From NCBI RefSeq assembly GCF_020614395.1, contig NZ_CP085324.1, positions 563,564 to 627,563 of the forward strand: a stretch of 64,000 bases of DNA, in the 5' to 3' direction. Positions 34,633 through 43,736 of the stretch are shown piece after piece. The position numbers were made by a program, and so were the translations under genes. The DNA comes from Salarchaeum japonicum (GTDB taxonomy: Archaea; Halobacteriota; Halobacteria; Halobacteriales; Halobacteriaceae). Position 1 is the stretch's first letter. Every line of letters starts with the position of its first letter. Under the pieces are notes generated by a model, which saw only the letters and a list, made by a program, of their open reading frames with translations, was not told the origin of the DNA and did not search any database.

Positions 34633-35607
34633 CTACTCGGCGTCCCGCGGAATCCCCTGGAGGGTGTCGGAGCGGTCGTAGATGACGAACTGGCCCGCGG
34701 ACTCGGTGCGCTTCGCGATGGCGACCACGCGCAGGATGTACGTGCCGAGCAGGACGATGGGCGCGAGCGACACGACGTGCACGCCGACGACCAGCCAGTG
34801 CGACTGCGGGAGCTGGTCGATGTGCAGGAGCACGAACGACATCGCGACGATGGCGGGGAACGCGACCAGGAAGAGGTCGCGAGAGAGGTTCGCGAACTCC
34901 CGCCGGAAGTAGAGCGTCTTGAAGTACTCGCGGGTGGTCGCGAGGTACTGGAGGAGGTCGAGCATGTCGTCGATGGTCTCGTCCACGGACTCCGGGAGGT
35001 CGCCGTCGCCCTCCGCGCGAAGCCGCTGGAGGTCGTTCACCTGGCGCTCGTAGTCGTACGCGAGCGTCGCCAACACCACGTCGAGCGGGCCCGCGGCCTC
35101 GTCGAGTTTCGCGTTCAGGTCGGCGGTCGCCGCCCCGAGGTCGTCGAGGTAGGCGTCGAAGTCCTCCCGGAATTCGAGGTCGGTCGCGGGGATGCGTTCT
35201 TCGAGGTACTGCGCGCGCTCCACGATGTCGCCCGTGAGCACGCGCAGGAACGCGGACGGCCTCCCGGGCACGTGGTCGAACTCCGTCACCTCCTCCAGGC
35301 GGTGGCGGAACTGGGAGACGGAGTGGATGCGGCCGAACTGCTCGCCGAGCGGGTTCTGCTCGCCGGAGACGAACAGGCTGTTCACGGAGACGACGATGGA
35401 GACGAGGAGGAAGTTCCCGCTCAACAGCGTCGTCACCAGCGGTACGACCGTCTGGTGCCGGGAGAGTGTCTGTCCGAGGCCGCCCGTGAGGAGGTGGCCG
35501 ACGGGACCGAACAGCACGAACAGCAGGACGACCGCGATGGTCGTGACTGTCAGGCGGTTCGCCCGATACACCAGCCACTCCGTCGCGCGCGATACCGGCG
35601 ATGCCAT
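34633..35607 (-). CDS. Four-helix membrane protein (paralogue of 38398-39447)
   Basis: 324 residues: two membrane helices at 20-80 (RLTVTTIAVVLLFVLFGPVG, LLSGNFLLVSIVVSVNSLFV), a soluble helical middle of about 150 residues, then two more (VAFPAIVAMSFVLLHI, LVVGVHVVSLAPIVLLGTYI). The 2+2 arrangement around a cytoplasmic domain recalls bestrophin-like or other anion-channel folds, but that is only topology. Motif REYFKTLYFRREFANLSRDL is shared with the paralogue. ATG at 35607, preceded by an in-frame GTG. Function unknown. Confidence 0.75.
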   Translation of the reverse strand: MASPVSRATEWLVYRANRLTVTTIAVVLLFVLFGPVGHLLTGGLGQTLSRHQTVVPLVTTLLSGNFLLVSIVVSVNSLFVSGEQNPLGEQFGRIHSVSQFRHRLEEVTEFDHVPGRPSAFLRVLTGDIVERAQYLEERIPATDLEFREDFDAYLDDLGAATADLNAKLDEAAGPLDVVLATLAYDYERQVNDLQRLRAEGDGDLPESVDETIDDMLDLLQYLATTREYFKTLYFRREFANLSRDLFLVAFPAIVAMSFVLLHIDQLPQSHWLVVGVHVVSLAPIVLLGTYILRVVAIAKRTESAGQFVIYDRSDTLQGIPRDAE

Positions 35608-35666
35608 CACTCGGGGGTTGGGAGCGCCCCCGGATTAGTGGTTCGGGCCGACGCGCCCCCAGCGGG

Positions 35667-36266
35667 TCACGCCCTGAGCGCGTCCGCGAGGAAGCCGCCC
35701 GCGGCGTCCGCGACCTGGTCGGTCTTCCCGACGAAGAAGTGGTCGGCGGAGAGTTCCACCACCGTCATCCCGTGTTCGCGGGCGCGCTCGACGACGGGCC
35801 GCCAGTCCGCGGTCATGTCGCGCGCGCCGTACACGACCTGCGTCGGGCTCGCGATGTCGTCGAGGGCGTCCGCCGCGTTCAACCCGGCTTCGACTTCTGC
35901 GGTGGGCGCGAGCAGGCTCACGCCCGCGAGGTCGATTTCCGTACTGGCGGCGGCGAGCGCGGCTATCGCGCCGCCGAAACTGAACCCGAACACGCCGACG
36001 GCGTCGTACGCGTCGGCGGCCCAGCGGAGGGCGTTCCGGGCGTCCTCGCGCTCGCCGCGTCCCTCGTCCCAGGAACCGTAGTCGAACCGAAGACACGCGA
36101 TTTCGGGCGTGAGGTGGTCGCTGACGGCGGTGAGGCGGGCGTCGCCGCGGTGCCCTCGGTGCTGTGGGTGGGGCGGGCACGCGACCACGCAGGCGTCCGC
36201 GTCGCGGGGGCCGTCGAGCGTCGCTTCGACGCGGCGCGCGCCCGGCACGAACACGGTTTCTCCCAT
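35667..36266 (-). CDS. Alpha/beta hydrolase
   Basis: 199 residues. The nucleophile elbow VFGFSFGGAIAALAA (GxSxGG) is near residue 95. The acid is probably in VVYGARDMTADWRPV and the His in LSADHFFVGK. ACVVACPPHPQHRGHRGD supplies the oxyanion loop with an unusual His/Pro/Gly cluster (PPHPQHRGHRGD). It belongs to the dienelactone hydrolase-like or alpha/beta hydrolase COG2945-like group. Substrate unknown. ATG at 36266. Confidence 0.82.
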   Translation of the reverse strand: MGETVFVPGARRVEATLDGPRDADACVVACPPHPQHRGHRGDARLTAVSDHLTPEIACLRFDYGSWDEGRGEREDARNALRWAADAYDAVGVFGFSFGGAIAALAAASTEIDLAGVSLLAPTAEVEAGLNAADALDDIASPTQVVYGARDMTADWRPVVERAREHGMTVVELSADHFFVGKTDQVADAAGGFLADALRA

Positions 36267-36318
36267 ACGCACGCTCCACGACTCCGGGAGGTTTAGCGGT
36301 GGTGTTCGCCGGCGAGAA

Positions 36319-36324
36319 TTTTAA
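36319..36324 (+). promoter_or_regulatory. TATA box of PspA-like gene
   Basis: TTTTAA (followed by GC) centred about 26 bases before the ATG at 36348. This spacing suits a leaderless transcript and supports that start over the in-frame ATG at 36327, which would lie inside the promoter. Confidence 0.6.
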
Positions 36325-36347
36325 GCATGGAGGACGAACCGACTGGT

Positions 36348-37139
36348 ATGGGACTGCTCTCGCGACTCTCGTACGCCATCCGGTCGAAACTGAACGCGCT
36401 CGTCGGGCGGACGGAGAACCCCCAGGAGGCGCTCGACTACTCCTACGAGCGGATGCAGGACGAACGACAGAACGTCCGCGAGAGCCTCGCGGACCTCACG
36501 GCGCAGAAGAAACGACTCGAAGCCCAGCGCTCGCGGCTGAACGAGAACGTGGAGAAGCACGCCCGGCAGGCGGAGGAGGCGATGCGTCAAGACCGCGAGG
36601 ACTTGGCGCGCCGCGCGCTGGAGAAGAAGCAGGCGAAGGTACAGCAGATGAAGGAGTTGGACGAGCAGATAGCGGAACTGGAGCGCACGCAGGCGGACGT
36701 GGAGGAGAAGAAGGAGCAACTCGACCAGCGCATCGAGGAGTTCCGGACGAAGAAGGAGACGATGAAGGCGCGCCACGAGGCCGCGGAAGCCCAGAGCCGC
36801 GTGAACGAGGCGTTGACGGGCGTCGGCGGCGAGATGGGTGAGGTGAACCGGGCGGTCGAGCGCGCGACCGAACGCACGGAGGAGATGGAGGCGCGCGCCG
36901 CCGCGCTCGACGAACTCGAAGACAGAGGCGCGCTCGAATCCACGACGGGCGAGGACGAGATAACGACCGAACTCCGCGCGGAGCGAAACGAGAGCGAGGT
37001 GGACGCGGAACTGGAGACGCTCCGCGAGGAGGTTCAGGGCGACCGGGACGTGAGCGAGGCAGAGAAGTCCGCGGAGGCGGAGGTCTCGGAGGCGTCCGTC
37101 GAGGAGGAACTCGAATCGCTGCGCGAGGAGGAGTCCTGA
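36348..37139 (+). CDS. PspA/IM30/Vipp1 family membrane-remodelling protein
   Basis: 263 residues, almost all coiled coil. It starts MGLLSRLSYAIRSKLNALVG, with an amphipathic N-terminal helix, then ENPQEALDYSYERMQDERQN and long heptad runs (AQKKRLEAQRSRLNENVEKH). The acidic C-terminal third (EEELESLREEES) is haloarchaeal. PspA/Vipp1 are ESCRT-III relatives that bind and stabilise stressed membranes. The transcript end overlaps the convergent surface-protein gene by 106 bases. The start is set by the TATA box at 36319. Confidence 0.9.
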   Translation: MGLLSRLSYAIRSKLNALVGRTENPQEALDYSYERMQDERQNVRESLADLTAQKKRLEAQRSRLNENVEKHARQAEEAMRQDREDLARRALEKKQAKVQQMKELDEQIAELERTQADVEEKKEQLDQRIEEFRTKKETMKARHEAAEAQSRVNEALTGVGGEMGEVNRAVERATERTEEMEARAAALDELEDRGALESTTGEDEITTELRAERNESEVDAELETLREEVQGDRDVSEAEKSAEAEVSEASVEEELESLREEES

Positions 37140-38329
37140 GCGAGCGCCCGAACCGCCGACTCGTTCGTCCCCGACACCACCGTCACCCGGTCGCCCGCCC
37201 TGTCGATGGCGGCGTAGAACCGGGGCGTCGTGTCCGTCGCGGGCACGGCGAGCAGTCCGTCGGTCGTGGTGGCGTTCCGCGAATCGAGCATCCCGCGCCA
37301 CGCGGCCGCGAACGCCGCCGCCTCCGTCTCGTTCTGCCACGCCGTCCGCCAGTGCACGGCGTTCGCGCCGTAGTACGTCATGCGGTCGTTCCGCCAGCCG
37401 AACGCCGCGCCCGCCGCCGCGTCCTTCGAGTAGTCGTTCGCGCGTAACGCGAGCCGAATCCCGAGTTCGCCCACGGTGTCGTACCGAACCGGCGTCAGAC
37501 TGTCCGTGCGCGGCGGGTCGGCGAGCGCGGGTTTCGTGTCGTTCACGCCGGGGTGGAGGAGCGCGCGCGTCGTGTTCGGCGGCGACCGCAGGACGGCGTT
37601 CCGCTCGTCCGGCGTCTCCGCTCGTTCGCGCACGTACTCGTAGCCGTAGTGGTAGTAGGCGGACGAGAACGCGGCCTGCCAGCGCTCGCGCTCGACCGAC
37701 GACAGCGACACCACGGGCCGGGACGCGTTCGGCAGGTAGCGGTTCCGGTACGCGAGCGCGGTCGATTGCGCGTCGCCCTCGACGACGCCGCGCACGGCGA
37801 GCGCGCGGTCGGTGTCGAGCAACCCGGACGTCCCCATCCGCACCGCCGCGAAGTCGTGCTGGTACTGGAGGGCGTGCACGAGTTCGTGCGCGAACACCAG
37901 TTCCTGCGGGTACGCGTCCACGTCCTCCCGGAGGACGATGCGCGGCCCCGCGTACGTCACGCCGAGCGTGGTGCCGGCGGGCGCGCTCGCGTTCGTCTTG
38001 AGGCCGAGCGCCACCGCGCCGGCGGGCCGGATGCCGAGCGCGCGGTCGGGGAGGTCGCGCGCGCCGAGCGCGGTCATCGCCGCCTCGCTCACGCGAATCA
38101 CGCCCGTGGCGTTCAAGCCGCGGAGGCGTTCGACGCGGTCGAGCACGCGCTGTCCGTCGTAGTCGAGCGCGGCGTCCTCGTACGCGAGCGGGCCGTCCGG
38201 CGACGCGTCGGTCGTCGTCGGGCCGTCGGTCGTCGTCGGCGCGCTCGTGGTCGGTGCCGTGTCCGCGGTCGGAGCCGAACAGCCGGCGAGGACGAGCAGG
38301 AGGACGGCGAGGAGGGCGCGTGCCTGCAT
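37034..38329 (-). CDS. Hvo_1808-family surface lipoprotein with HExxH motif
   Basis: 431 residues. A Sec signal peptide with lipobox LLVLAGC (Cys17) is followed by a Thr/Ser-rich spacer, as in haloarchaeal lipoproteins. The metallopeptidase motif ELVFAHELVHALQYQHDF gives HELVH at 148-152. Eight or so NxS/T sequons (for example ASNAS, PNASRP, NETEAA) suggest N-glycosylation. I recall it as the Hvo_1808 surface-protein family. The C-terminal tail is Ser/Asp-rich and encoded antisense to the PspA-like gene. It is a probable membrane-anchored zinc protease; activity is unproven. Confidence 0.8.
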   Translation of the reverse strand: MQARALLAVLLLVLAGCSAPTADTAPTTSAPTTTDGPTTTDASPDGPLAYEDAALDYDGQRVLDRVERLRGLNATGVIRVSEAAMTALGARDLPDRALGIRPAGAVALGLKTNASAPAGTTLGVTYAGPRIVLREDVDAYPQELVFAHELVHALQYQHDFAAVRMGTSGLLDTDRALAVRGVVEGDAQSTALAYRNRYLPNASRPVVSLSSVERERWQAAFSSAYYHYGYEYVRERAETPDERNAVLRSPPNTTRALLHPGVNDTKPALADPPRTDSLTPVRYDTVGELGIRLALRANDYSKDAAAGAAFGWRNDRMTYYGANAVHWRTAWQNETEAAAFAAAWRGMLDSRNATTTDGLLAVPATDTTPRFYAAIDRAGDRVTVVSGTNESAVRALAQDSSSRSDSSSSSTDASETSASADFSASLTSRSP

Positions 38330-38397
38330 GGGGGAAGCGTCCGCGCGCCGTCACATAAGGCCGTCGTCCCTTTCACGGTGGCCGCCGAACCCCCGGT

Positions 38398-39447
38398 ATG
38401 AGCGACTCGGGCGACGACGGCGCGGGCGAGGAGCGGCCGAGCGACACGATGCGCGAGCGCGTCCCCGAGAGCAGTCGGAAGTTCTGGGTGCTCCTCGACG
38501 CCCCGCGGTGGGCGCTCGCCGCCGGCATCGCGGGCGTCGTCTTCCTCGCGCTCGTCGTCCTCGGCCACCTCCACCCGCTCGGCACCCCGAAACTGTTCGC
38601 GACCGCCGACCCCGTGGAGACGCTGTTTCAGGGTCTCCTTGGCTCCATCATCACGGGCGTCACGCTCGTGCTCACGCTCAGCCAGCTCGTGCTCAGCCAG
38701 GAACTCGGCGCGGTCGGCGACCAGCGCGACCGCATGGAGGGCGCGACCGCCTTCCGCGAGGACGTGGCCGACCTGCTCGACGAACCCGTCAGCCCCGCGA
38801 TGCCCTCCGCGTTCCTCCGCGCGCTCGTCTCCCTCACCGAAGACCGCGTGAACGCCCTCGAAACCGCCGTCGAGGACATCGAGAACGACGACCTCCGGGA
38901 CGCGGTCGCCGAGTACGCGGAGAACCTCCGCGGGAACGCCGACGCCGTCGAAGACCAGCTCGACGGCGCGCAGTTCGGCGAGTTCGACGTGGTGTGGGCG
39001 GCGCTGAACTACAACTACTCGTGGAAGATTTACGCCGCGAAGAAACTCCGCGCCGAGCACCGAGAGAGCCTCACCGAGGACGCCGAAACCGCGTTCGACG
39101 ACCTCGTGGAGTCACTCGAACTGTTCGGCCCCGCCCGCGAGCACTTCAAGACGCTCTACTTCCAGTGGGAACTCGTCAACCTCTCCCGAACCCTCATCTA
39201 CGCCGCCGTCCCCGCGCTCACCACCGCCATCGCCACCCTCGTCTACCTCGAACCCAGGCTGTTCCCCGGGGCGGTCTGGGGCGTCGAACCGCTCGTCGTG
39301 GTCGTCGCCGCGGCCGCCACCGTCTCAGTCGTGCCGTTCGCCATCCTCCTCGCGTACATCCTCCGCATCATCACCGTCACGAAGCGCACGCTCTCCATCG
39401 GGTCGTTCATCCTCCGAGAAACGGAGCGCTCCCGCGACCTCGACTAG
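38398..39447 (+). CDS. Four-helix membrane protein (paralogue of 34633-35607)
   Basis: 349 residues with the same layout: a long acidic head, two helices (RWALAAGIAGVVFLALVVLG, GSIITGVTLVLTLSQLVLSQ), a middle helical domain, and two helices (YAAVPALTTAIATLVYL, VVPFAILLAYILRIITV). The shared motif is REHFKTLYFQWELVNLSRTL, plus PSAFLRALVSLTEDRVNALE. The head of about 45 residues is missing from the paralogue. The stop is shared with the convergent MFS gene in CTAG (39444-39447). Function unknown. Confidence 0.75.
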   Translation: MSDSGDDGAGEERPSDTMRERVPESSRKFWVLLDAPRWALAAGIAGVVFLALVVLGHLHPLGTPKLFATADPVETLFQGLLGSIITGVTLVLTLSQLVLSQELGAVGDQRDRMEGATAFREDVADLLDEPVSPAMPSAFLRALVSLTEDRVNALETAVEDIENDDLRDAVAEYAENLRGNADAVEDQLDGAQFGEFDVVWAALNYNYSWKIYAAKKLRAEHRESLTEDAETAFDDLVESLELFGPAREHFKTLYFQWELVNLSRTLIYAAVPALTTAIATLVYLEPRLFPGAVWGVEPLVVVVAAAATVSVVPFAILLAYILRIITVTKRTLSIGSFILRETERSRDLD

Positions 39448-40646
39448 CTCGCCGCCAGTCGCGCGCCGAGCACCGTCGCGACGACGGCGAACGCGGCGAG
39501 CGCGAGAAACAGCGCGAACGGCGTGGCGTACGCGAGGAGACCACCCGCGACGGTCGCGCCGAGCGCGCCGACGCCGAACACGCCCAGATAGGTGAAGCCG
39601 TACGAGATACCTCTGGTCTCGGGCGGCGAGTACTCCGCGACGAGCGCCTGGTACATCGGCTGGACGACGAACAGGAAGAACCCGAGCACCGCGCTCACCG
39701 CGAGCAGGGGTACCGCGCCGATGCCGGCGAGCGGCATGAACGCGACGGCGAGCACCGCGAGCACGCCGAACGCGATGGCGATACCGCGCTCGGGCGGCAT
39801 CATGTCGGTGAGCCGGCCGCCCGCGTACTGGCCGAGCACGCCGACGGCGAGCAGGCCGGAGTAGACGTAGCGCGCGGGGTCGCTGATGCCCGAATCGGTT
39901 GCGAACGCCTGCACGAAGTCGAGGTCGGAGAGCAGTTCGGGGAGGAACGTGAGGACGCCCCGGTAGTAGAGACCGCTCATCATCACGATGCCGAACACGA
40001 GGACGAACGCGCCCGCGAACAGCGTCTTCGAGGTGTCGAGGAACGCGCTCCACGACGCGGGCGGGCCGCTCGCCTTCCCGCCGGCCTCGTGCGCGGACTC
40101 GTCCACGGACACGAGGAGCACGAGGCCCGCGGCGACGATGGCGGGGACGCCGAGCACGACGACGACGGTGCGCCAGTCGAACGCGAGGAGGAGGAGGCTG
40201 GTCGCGAGCGGGCCGGCGGCGATGCCGACGTTCCCGGCGATGCCGTGGAAGGCGAGGCCGCGGCCGCGCTCGGTGACGCCCGTGCTGATGAGGGAGAGGC
40301 CGGCGGGGTGGTAGACGCTCGCCGCGACGCCCCAGCAGACGAGCGCGAGCGCGATGACGAGCACGGACGGTGCGACGCTCAACAGGAGGAAGGACGCGCC
40401 CATCCCCGCGACGCACGCGGCGATGAGCGGCTTCGACCCGACGTGGTCGGCGAGCACGCCCGCGGGGAGCGCGCCCAACCCGAACAACCCCATCCCGACC
40501 GTCACCACGAGGCCGAGTTCCGCCGTCGTCGTGGAGAACTCGGTGAGCCAGATGGTGACGAGGATGGGGATGGAGAGTTCGTACGTGTGGACCAGGGCGT
40601 GCGCGAGCATCGCGACGCCGACGATGGCCCGGTCGTTCCGGTTCAC
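39444..40646 (-). CDS. MFS transporter, fosmidomycin-resistance-like
   Basis: 400 residues, twelve helices. The start HALVHTYELSIPILVTIWLT resembles the FSR-like branch of MFS exporters. MFS motif A is weak (GVLADHVGSKPLIAA, GGRLTDMMPPERGIA). VCWGVAASVYHPAGLSLIS is typical of the same branch. The start is GTG 40646 (VNRNDRAIVG); the frame remains open much further upstream but as antisense of the HPP gene. Substrate unknown, possibly drug efflux. Confidence 0.82.
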   Translation of the reverse strand: MNRNDRAIVGVAMLAHALVHTYELSIPILVTIWLTEFSTTTAELGLVVTVGMGLFGLGALPAGVLADHVGSKPLIAACVAGMGASFLLLSVAPSVLVIALALVCWGVAASVYHPAGLSLISTGVTERGRGLAFHGIAGNVGIAAGPLATSLLLLAFDWRTVVVVLGVPAIVAAGLVLLVSVDESAHEAGGKASGPPASWSAFLDTSKTLFAGAFVLVFGIVMMSGLYYRGVLTFLPELLSDLDFVQAFATDSGISDPARYVYSGLLAVGVLGQYAGGRLTDMMPPERGIAIAFGVLAVLAVAFMPLAGIGAVPLLAVSAVLGFFLFVVQPMYQALVAEYSPPETRGISYGFTYLGVFGVGALGATVAGGLLAYATPFALFLALAAFAVVATVLGARLAAS

Positions 40647-40671
40647 GCACGGGAGAACACGGAGAACCGGG

Positions 40672-41151
40672 TTAAGTCTCGGGTTTCCGGTAGACGCTCG
40701 CGAGTTCGTGCGCGCCCAGGAGGACGGCGACGCTCGCGACGATGATGGCGACCTCCAGCGGGGTGGCGAGGAGGCCGAGGGAGACGATGAGCGTCGTCGC
40801 ACAGGCGGGCGGGTGGACGGCGTCCAGCGCGAGCATCCCCCACGCCGTGAGCGCGACCGACAGCGTCCCGCTCGCCGCGAGGCGCGCGCCCTCGATGGTC
40901 GCGGGCGCGAACCCCGCGGTGAGCATCGCATCCCCGGCGAGCAGCGTGTACGCGAGGAAGCCCGCGACCGCGCCGACTGCGTGTCCGCCGACGACGCGCC
41001 GGCGCGCCCGCTCGACGCCGCCGAACGCCAGCACGAACGCCGTCGGCCCGAGACTCGGGAACACGAACGGCTCCCCGGACAGCCACGCCAGCGCGCCGAG
41101 CACGCAGAACAAGCCCGCGGCGCGCACACCCGTCACGAACGCCCTGTTCAC
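40672..41151 (-). CDS. HPP family membrane protein
   Basis: 159 residues, four helices. Family motifs: PFVFPSLGPTAFVLAFG, GGHAVGAVAGFLAYTLLAGD and DAVHPPACATTLIVSLGLL, which gives HPP its name. It has been linked to nitrite/anion transport in cyanobacteria and plastids. The start could be GTG 41151 (VNRAFVTG) or GTG 41190; 41151 has TTTTGG about 27 bases upstream. A second HPP domain, fused to Usp domains, is at 55851-57278. Confidence 0.8.
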   Translation of the reverse strand: MNRAFVTGVRAAGLFCVLGALAWLSGEPFVFPSLGPTAFVLAFGGVERARRRVVGGHAVGAVAGFLAYTLLAGDAMLTAGFAPATIEGARLAASGTLSVALTAWGMLALDAVHPPACATTLIVSLGLLATPLEVAIIVASVAVLLGAHELASVYRKPET

Positions 41152-41234
41152 GCTCCCAGTCCGCCCGCCGCCCCCAAAAGCCCTCCCCACTCGCGGCCAC
41201 CACGAACTACTTCCCCCCGTCCGATTCCGGTCGT

Positions 41235-41768
41235 ATGCGGCTCTACCAGACGCCGAAGAACTATGTCGCGCAGGTCGTGCTTGAACGCGACATCCCGCTC
41301 CTCACGGACGCGATGCGGTCGTGGCTCGTCTCGCTCCACGCGGACTTCTTCGTCGAAGCCTCCGAGACCGACGGCGAGGCGCGGCGCGCGCACCTCGACG
41401 CGCTGTTCGACGCGACCATCGACGCCTACCTCCGCGCGCTCGACGAGGGCTACCCGGAGGCCGAGGCCCGGGAAATCACGCACGTGATGGCCGCCTGGGA
41501 CTTCCAGAACCAGGGCTGGGGCGAACTCCTCGAATTCCCGCCCGACGAACGCCGAGAATACTACGAGAAGTACAGCGAGTTCTTCGACGCGCACGACGCG
41601 AACCCCGAAAACCCGCTCGGCGAGTTCGCGCCGCCCACTGGATTACCGTACGCGCCGACGACGCCCGAGCGACTCGACGGCGAGTTCCCGTTCGCCGAAC
41701 CCGGACTGGTGGACGACATCTACGTCCACGCGCCCGACGACGAAGTCCACCTCGGCTGCGGCCGCTAG
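41235..41768 (+). CDS. DUF6149 family protein (paralogue B)
   Basis: 177 residues. Shares with 15416-15964 the core [60 protein letters not shown] and GEFAPPTGL. The N-terminus ([15 protein letters not shown]) and tail ([14 protein letters not shown]) differ. Function unknown. The stop is shared with the convergent thrS gene in CTAG (41765-41768), the same kind of stop sharing seen at paralogue A. Confidence 0.8.
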   Translation: MRLYQTPKNYVAQVVLERDIPLLTDAMRSWLVSLHADFFVEASETDGEARRAHLDALFDATIDAYLRALDEGYPEAEAREITHVMAAWDFQNQGWGELLEFPPDERREYYEKYSEFFDAHDANPENPLGEFAPPTGLPYAPTTPERLDGEFPFAEPGLVDDIYVHAPDDEVHLGCGR

Positions 41769-43690
41769 ACGAGGAACGTGACCGCGCGGCGCTTCTGCTC
41801 CTCTTCGAGTTCGAGGTGTTCGCGGAACGAATCGAGCGCCACGTCGCCCTCCTGGCGCTCCTGGCGGTCGCGGACGGAGACGGTTCCGGTCTCCTCCTCG
41901 TCGCCGCCGACGATGAGCATGTAGGGGACGTTGTCGTCGTGCGCCTGCTGAATCTTCCGCCCGACCGTCCACGAGCGGTCTTCGACCTCGACGCGGAAGT
42001 CGTCGAGTTCGCTCGCGACCTCGCGGGCGTACGGGATGTTGTCGTCCGTGACGGGGAGGACGCGCACCTGCTCGGGCGCGAGCCAGAGCGGGAACTGGCC
42101 CTTGAAGTGCTCGATGAGCACGCCCATGAACCGCTCGAAGCTCCCGAGGAGCGCGCGGTGAATCATCACGGGGTGGTGTTCCTCGTTGTCCTCGCCGATG
42201 TACGTGAGGTCGAGGTTCCGCGGGATGTTGAAGTCCACCTGCACCGTCCCGATGGTCCACTCGCGCCCCAGGGCGTCACGGGCGTTGATGCCGATCTTCG
42301 GTCCGTAGAACGCCGCCTCACCCTCTTCGACGTCGTAGTCGAGGTCTTCTTCCTGGAGCGCGTCAATGAGCGCGTCCGTCGCCTGCTCCCAGATGTCCGC
42401 CGACCCCATCGCGTCCTCGCCCCGGGTTTCGAGCTTGTAGAGGACTTCGAGGCCGAAGTGGCCGTAAATCTCCTCGATGGCCTGGAGGATGTCGAGGATT
42501 TCTCCCTGAATCTGGTCTGGGCGGACGAACGCGTGTCCGTCGTCCTGCGTGAACCCGCGCACCCGCAGGAGCCCGGAGAGTTCGCCCGACTGCTCGTTCC
42601 GGTAGTCGTTCCCGAACTCCGAAAACCGCACGGGGAGGTCGCGGTAGGAGTGCGTGGACTCCGAGTAAATGTGGGCGTGGTTCGCGCAGTTCATCGGCTT
42701 CAGGCCGTACTCGGTGTCGTCCTGCTCCCACGCGAACATCTCGCCGTTCTCCGTGAACGTCTCGTAGTGCCCGGTCGGCTTCCAGAGCTCCGCCTTGTTC
42801 AACTCCGGCGTCCGAACCTCGTCGAACCCGAGGTCGTCGTTCTTCTCCCGCACGTAGTCCTCCAGCTGGCGGCGAATCGCCATCCCGTTCGGGTGGTAGT
42901 GCGGACAGCCCGGACTGTGCTCGGGCACCGAAAAGAGGTCCATCTCCTGGCCGATCTTCCGGTGGTCGCGCTCCTTCGCCTCCTCGCGCATCTCCAGGAA
43001 GTCCTCCAGTTCGGACTCGGTGGGGAACGCGGTGCCGTGGACGCGCGTCAGCGTCTCCTTCTCCTCGTCGCCCCGCCAGTACGCGGCGGAGACGGAGAGG
43101 AGTTTGAAGCCGCCGACTTCCCCCGTCGAATCGACGTGCGGGCCTTGGCAGAGGTCGCGCCAGTCGCCCTGCTCGTAGAACGACACGGGGTCTTCGTCCG
43201 CGGCCTCCGTCTCCAGAATCTCGCGCTTGAACTCGTTGTCCTCGAAGAACTCGAACGCGTCCTCCCGCGGGACTTCGACGCGCTCGATGGGGTAGTCGGC
43301 CTCGACGATGTCCGCCATCTCCGCTTCGATGTCGTCGAGGTCGGCCTCCTCCAACTCGACGTTCGCCACGTCGTAGTAGAACCCCTCGTCGGTGGAGGGG
43401 CCGATGGTGAGTTTCGCCTCCGGGTACACCCGCTGGAGCGCCTGTGCGAACACGTGCGCGGCGGAGTGGCGGAGCACGTCGAGGTACTCCTCGCTGCTGT
43501 CCGTGACGATTTCGATGCGGCAGTCCTCGTAGAGTGGTTCTTCCTTCGCGACGAGGTCGCCGTCCACGACGCCGGCGACGGTGTCCCGGCCGAGGCCTTC
43601 GCCGATTCGGTACGCGATGTCCTCGACCGTCTCCCCGGCGTCCGCGGAGAGCGTGGAGCCGTCGGGGAGCGTGACCGTGAGTTCGCTCAT
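41765..43690 (-). CDS. thrS: Threonyl-tRNA synthetase, bacterial-type with TGS and editing domains
   Basis: 641 residues. TGS domain at 1-60 ([20 protein letters not shown]); N2 editing domain with [11 protein letters not shown] (HxxxH) and [10 protein letters not shown]; catalytic core with [30 protein letters not shown] (zinc Cys) and [14 protein letters not shown]; anticodon domain near 540-641. Many archaea carry a distinct editing domain instead, so a bacterial/eukaryal-type enzyme here suggests ancestral transfer. Start [12 protein letters not shown] at 43690, with nine in-frame codons upstream not conserved. Confidence 0.96.
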   Translation of the reverse strand: MSELTVTLPDGSTLSADAGETVEDIAYRIGEGLGRDTVAGVVDGDLVAKEEPLYEDCRIEIVTDSSEEYLDVLRHSAAHVFAQALQRVYPEAKLTIGPSTDEGFYYDVANVELEEADLDDIEAEMADIVEADYPIERVEVPREDAFEFFEDNEFKREILETEAADEDPVSFYEQGDWRDLCQGPHVDSTGEVGGFKLLSVSAAYWRGDEEKETLTRVHGTAFPTESELEDFLEMREEAKERDHRKIGQEMDLFSVPEHSPGCPHYHPNGMAIRRQLEDYVREKNDDLGFDEVRTPELNKAELWKPTGHYETFTENGEMFAWEQDDTEYGLKPMNCANHAHIYSESTHSYRDLPVRFSEFGNDYRNEQSGELSGLLRVRGFTQDDGHAFVRPDQIQGEILDILQAIEEIYGHFGLEVLYKLETRGEDAMGSADIWEQATDALIDALQEEDLDYDVEEGEAAFYGPKIGINARDALGREWTIGTVQVDFNIPRNLDLTYIGEDNEEHHPVMIHRALLGSFERFMGVLIEHFKGQFPLWLAPEQVRVLPVTDDNIPYAREVASELDDFRVEVEDRSWTVGRKIQQAHDDNVPYMLIVGGDEEETGTVSVRDRQERQEGDVALDSFREHLELEEEQKRRAVTFLV

Positions 43691-43736
43691 GGGGCGAATA
43701 CGGCCAACAGCCCACATAAGCGTGACGTGATACCGC

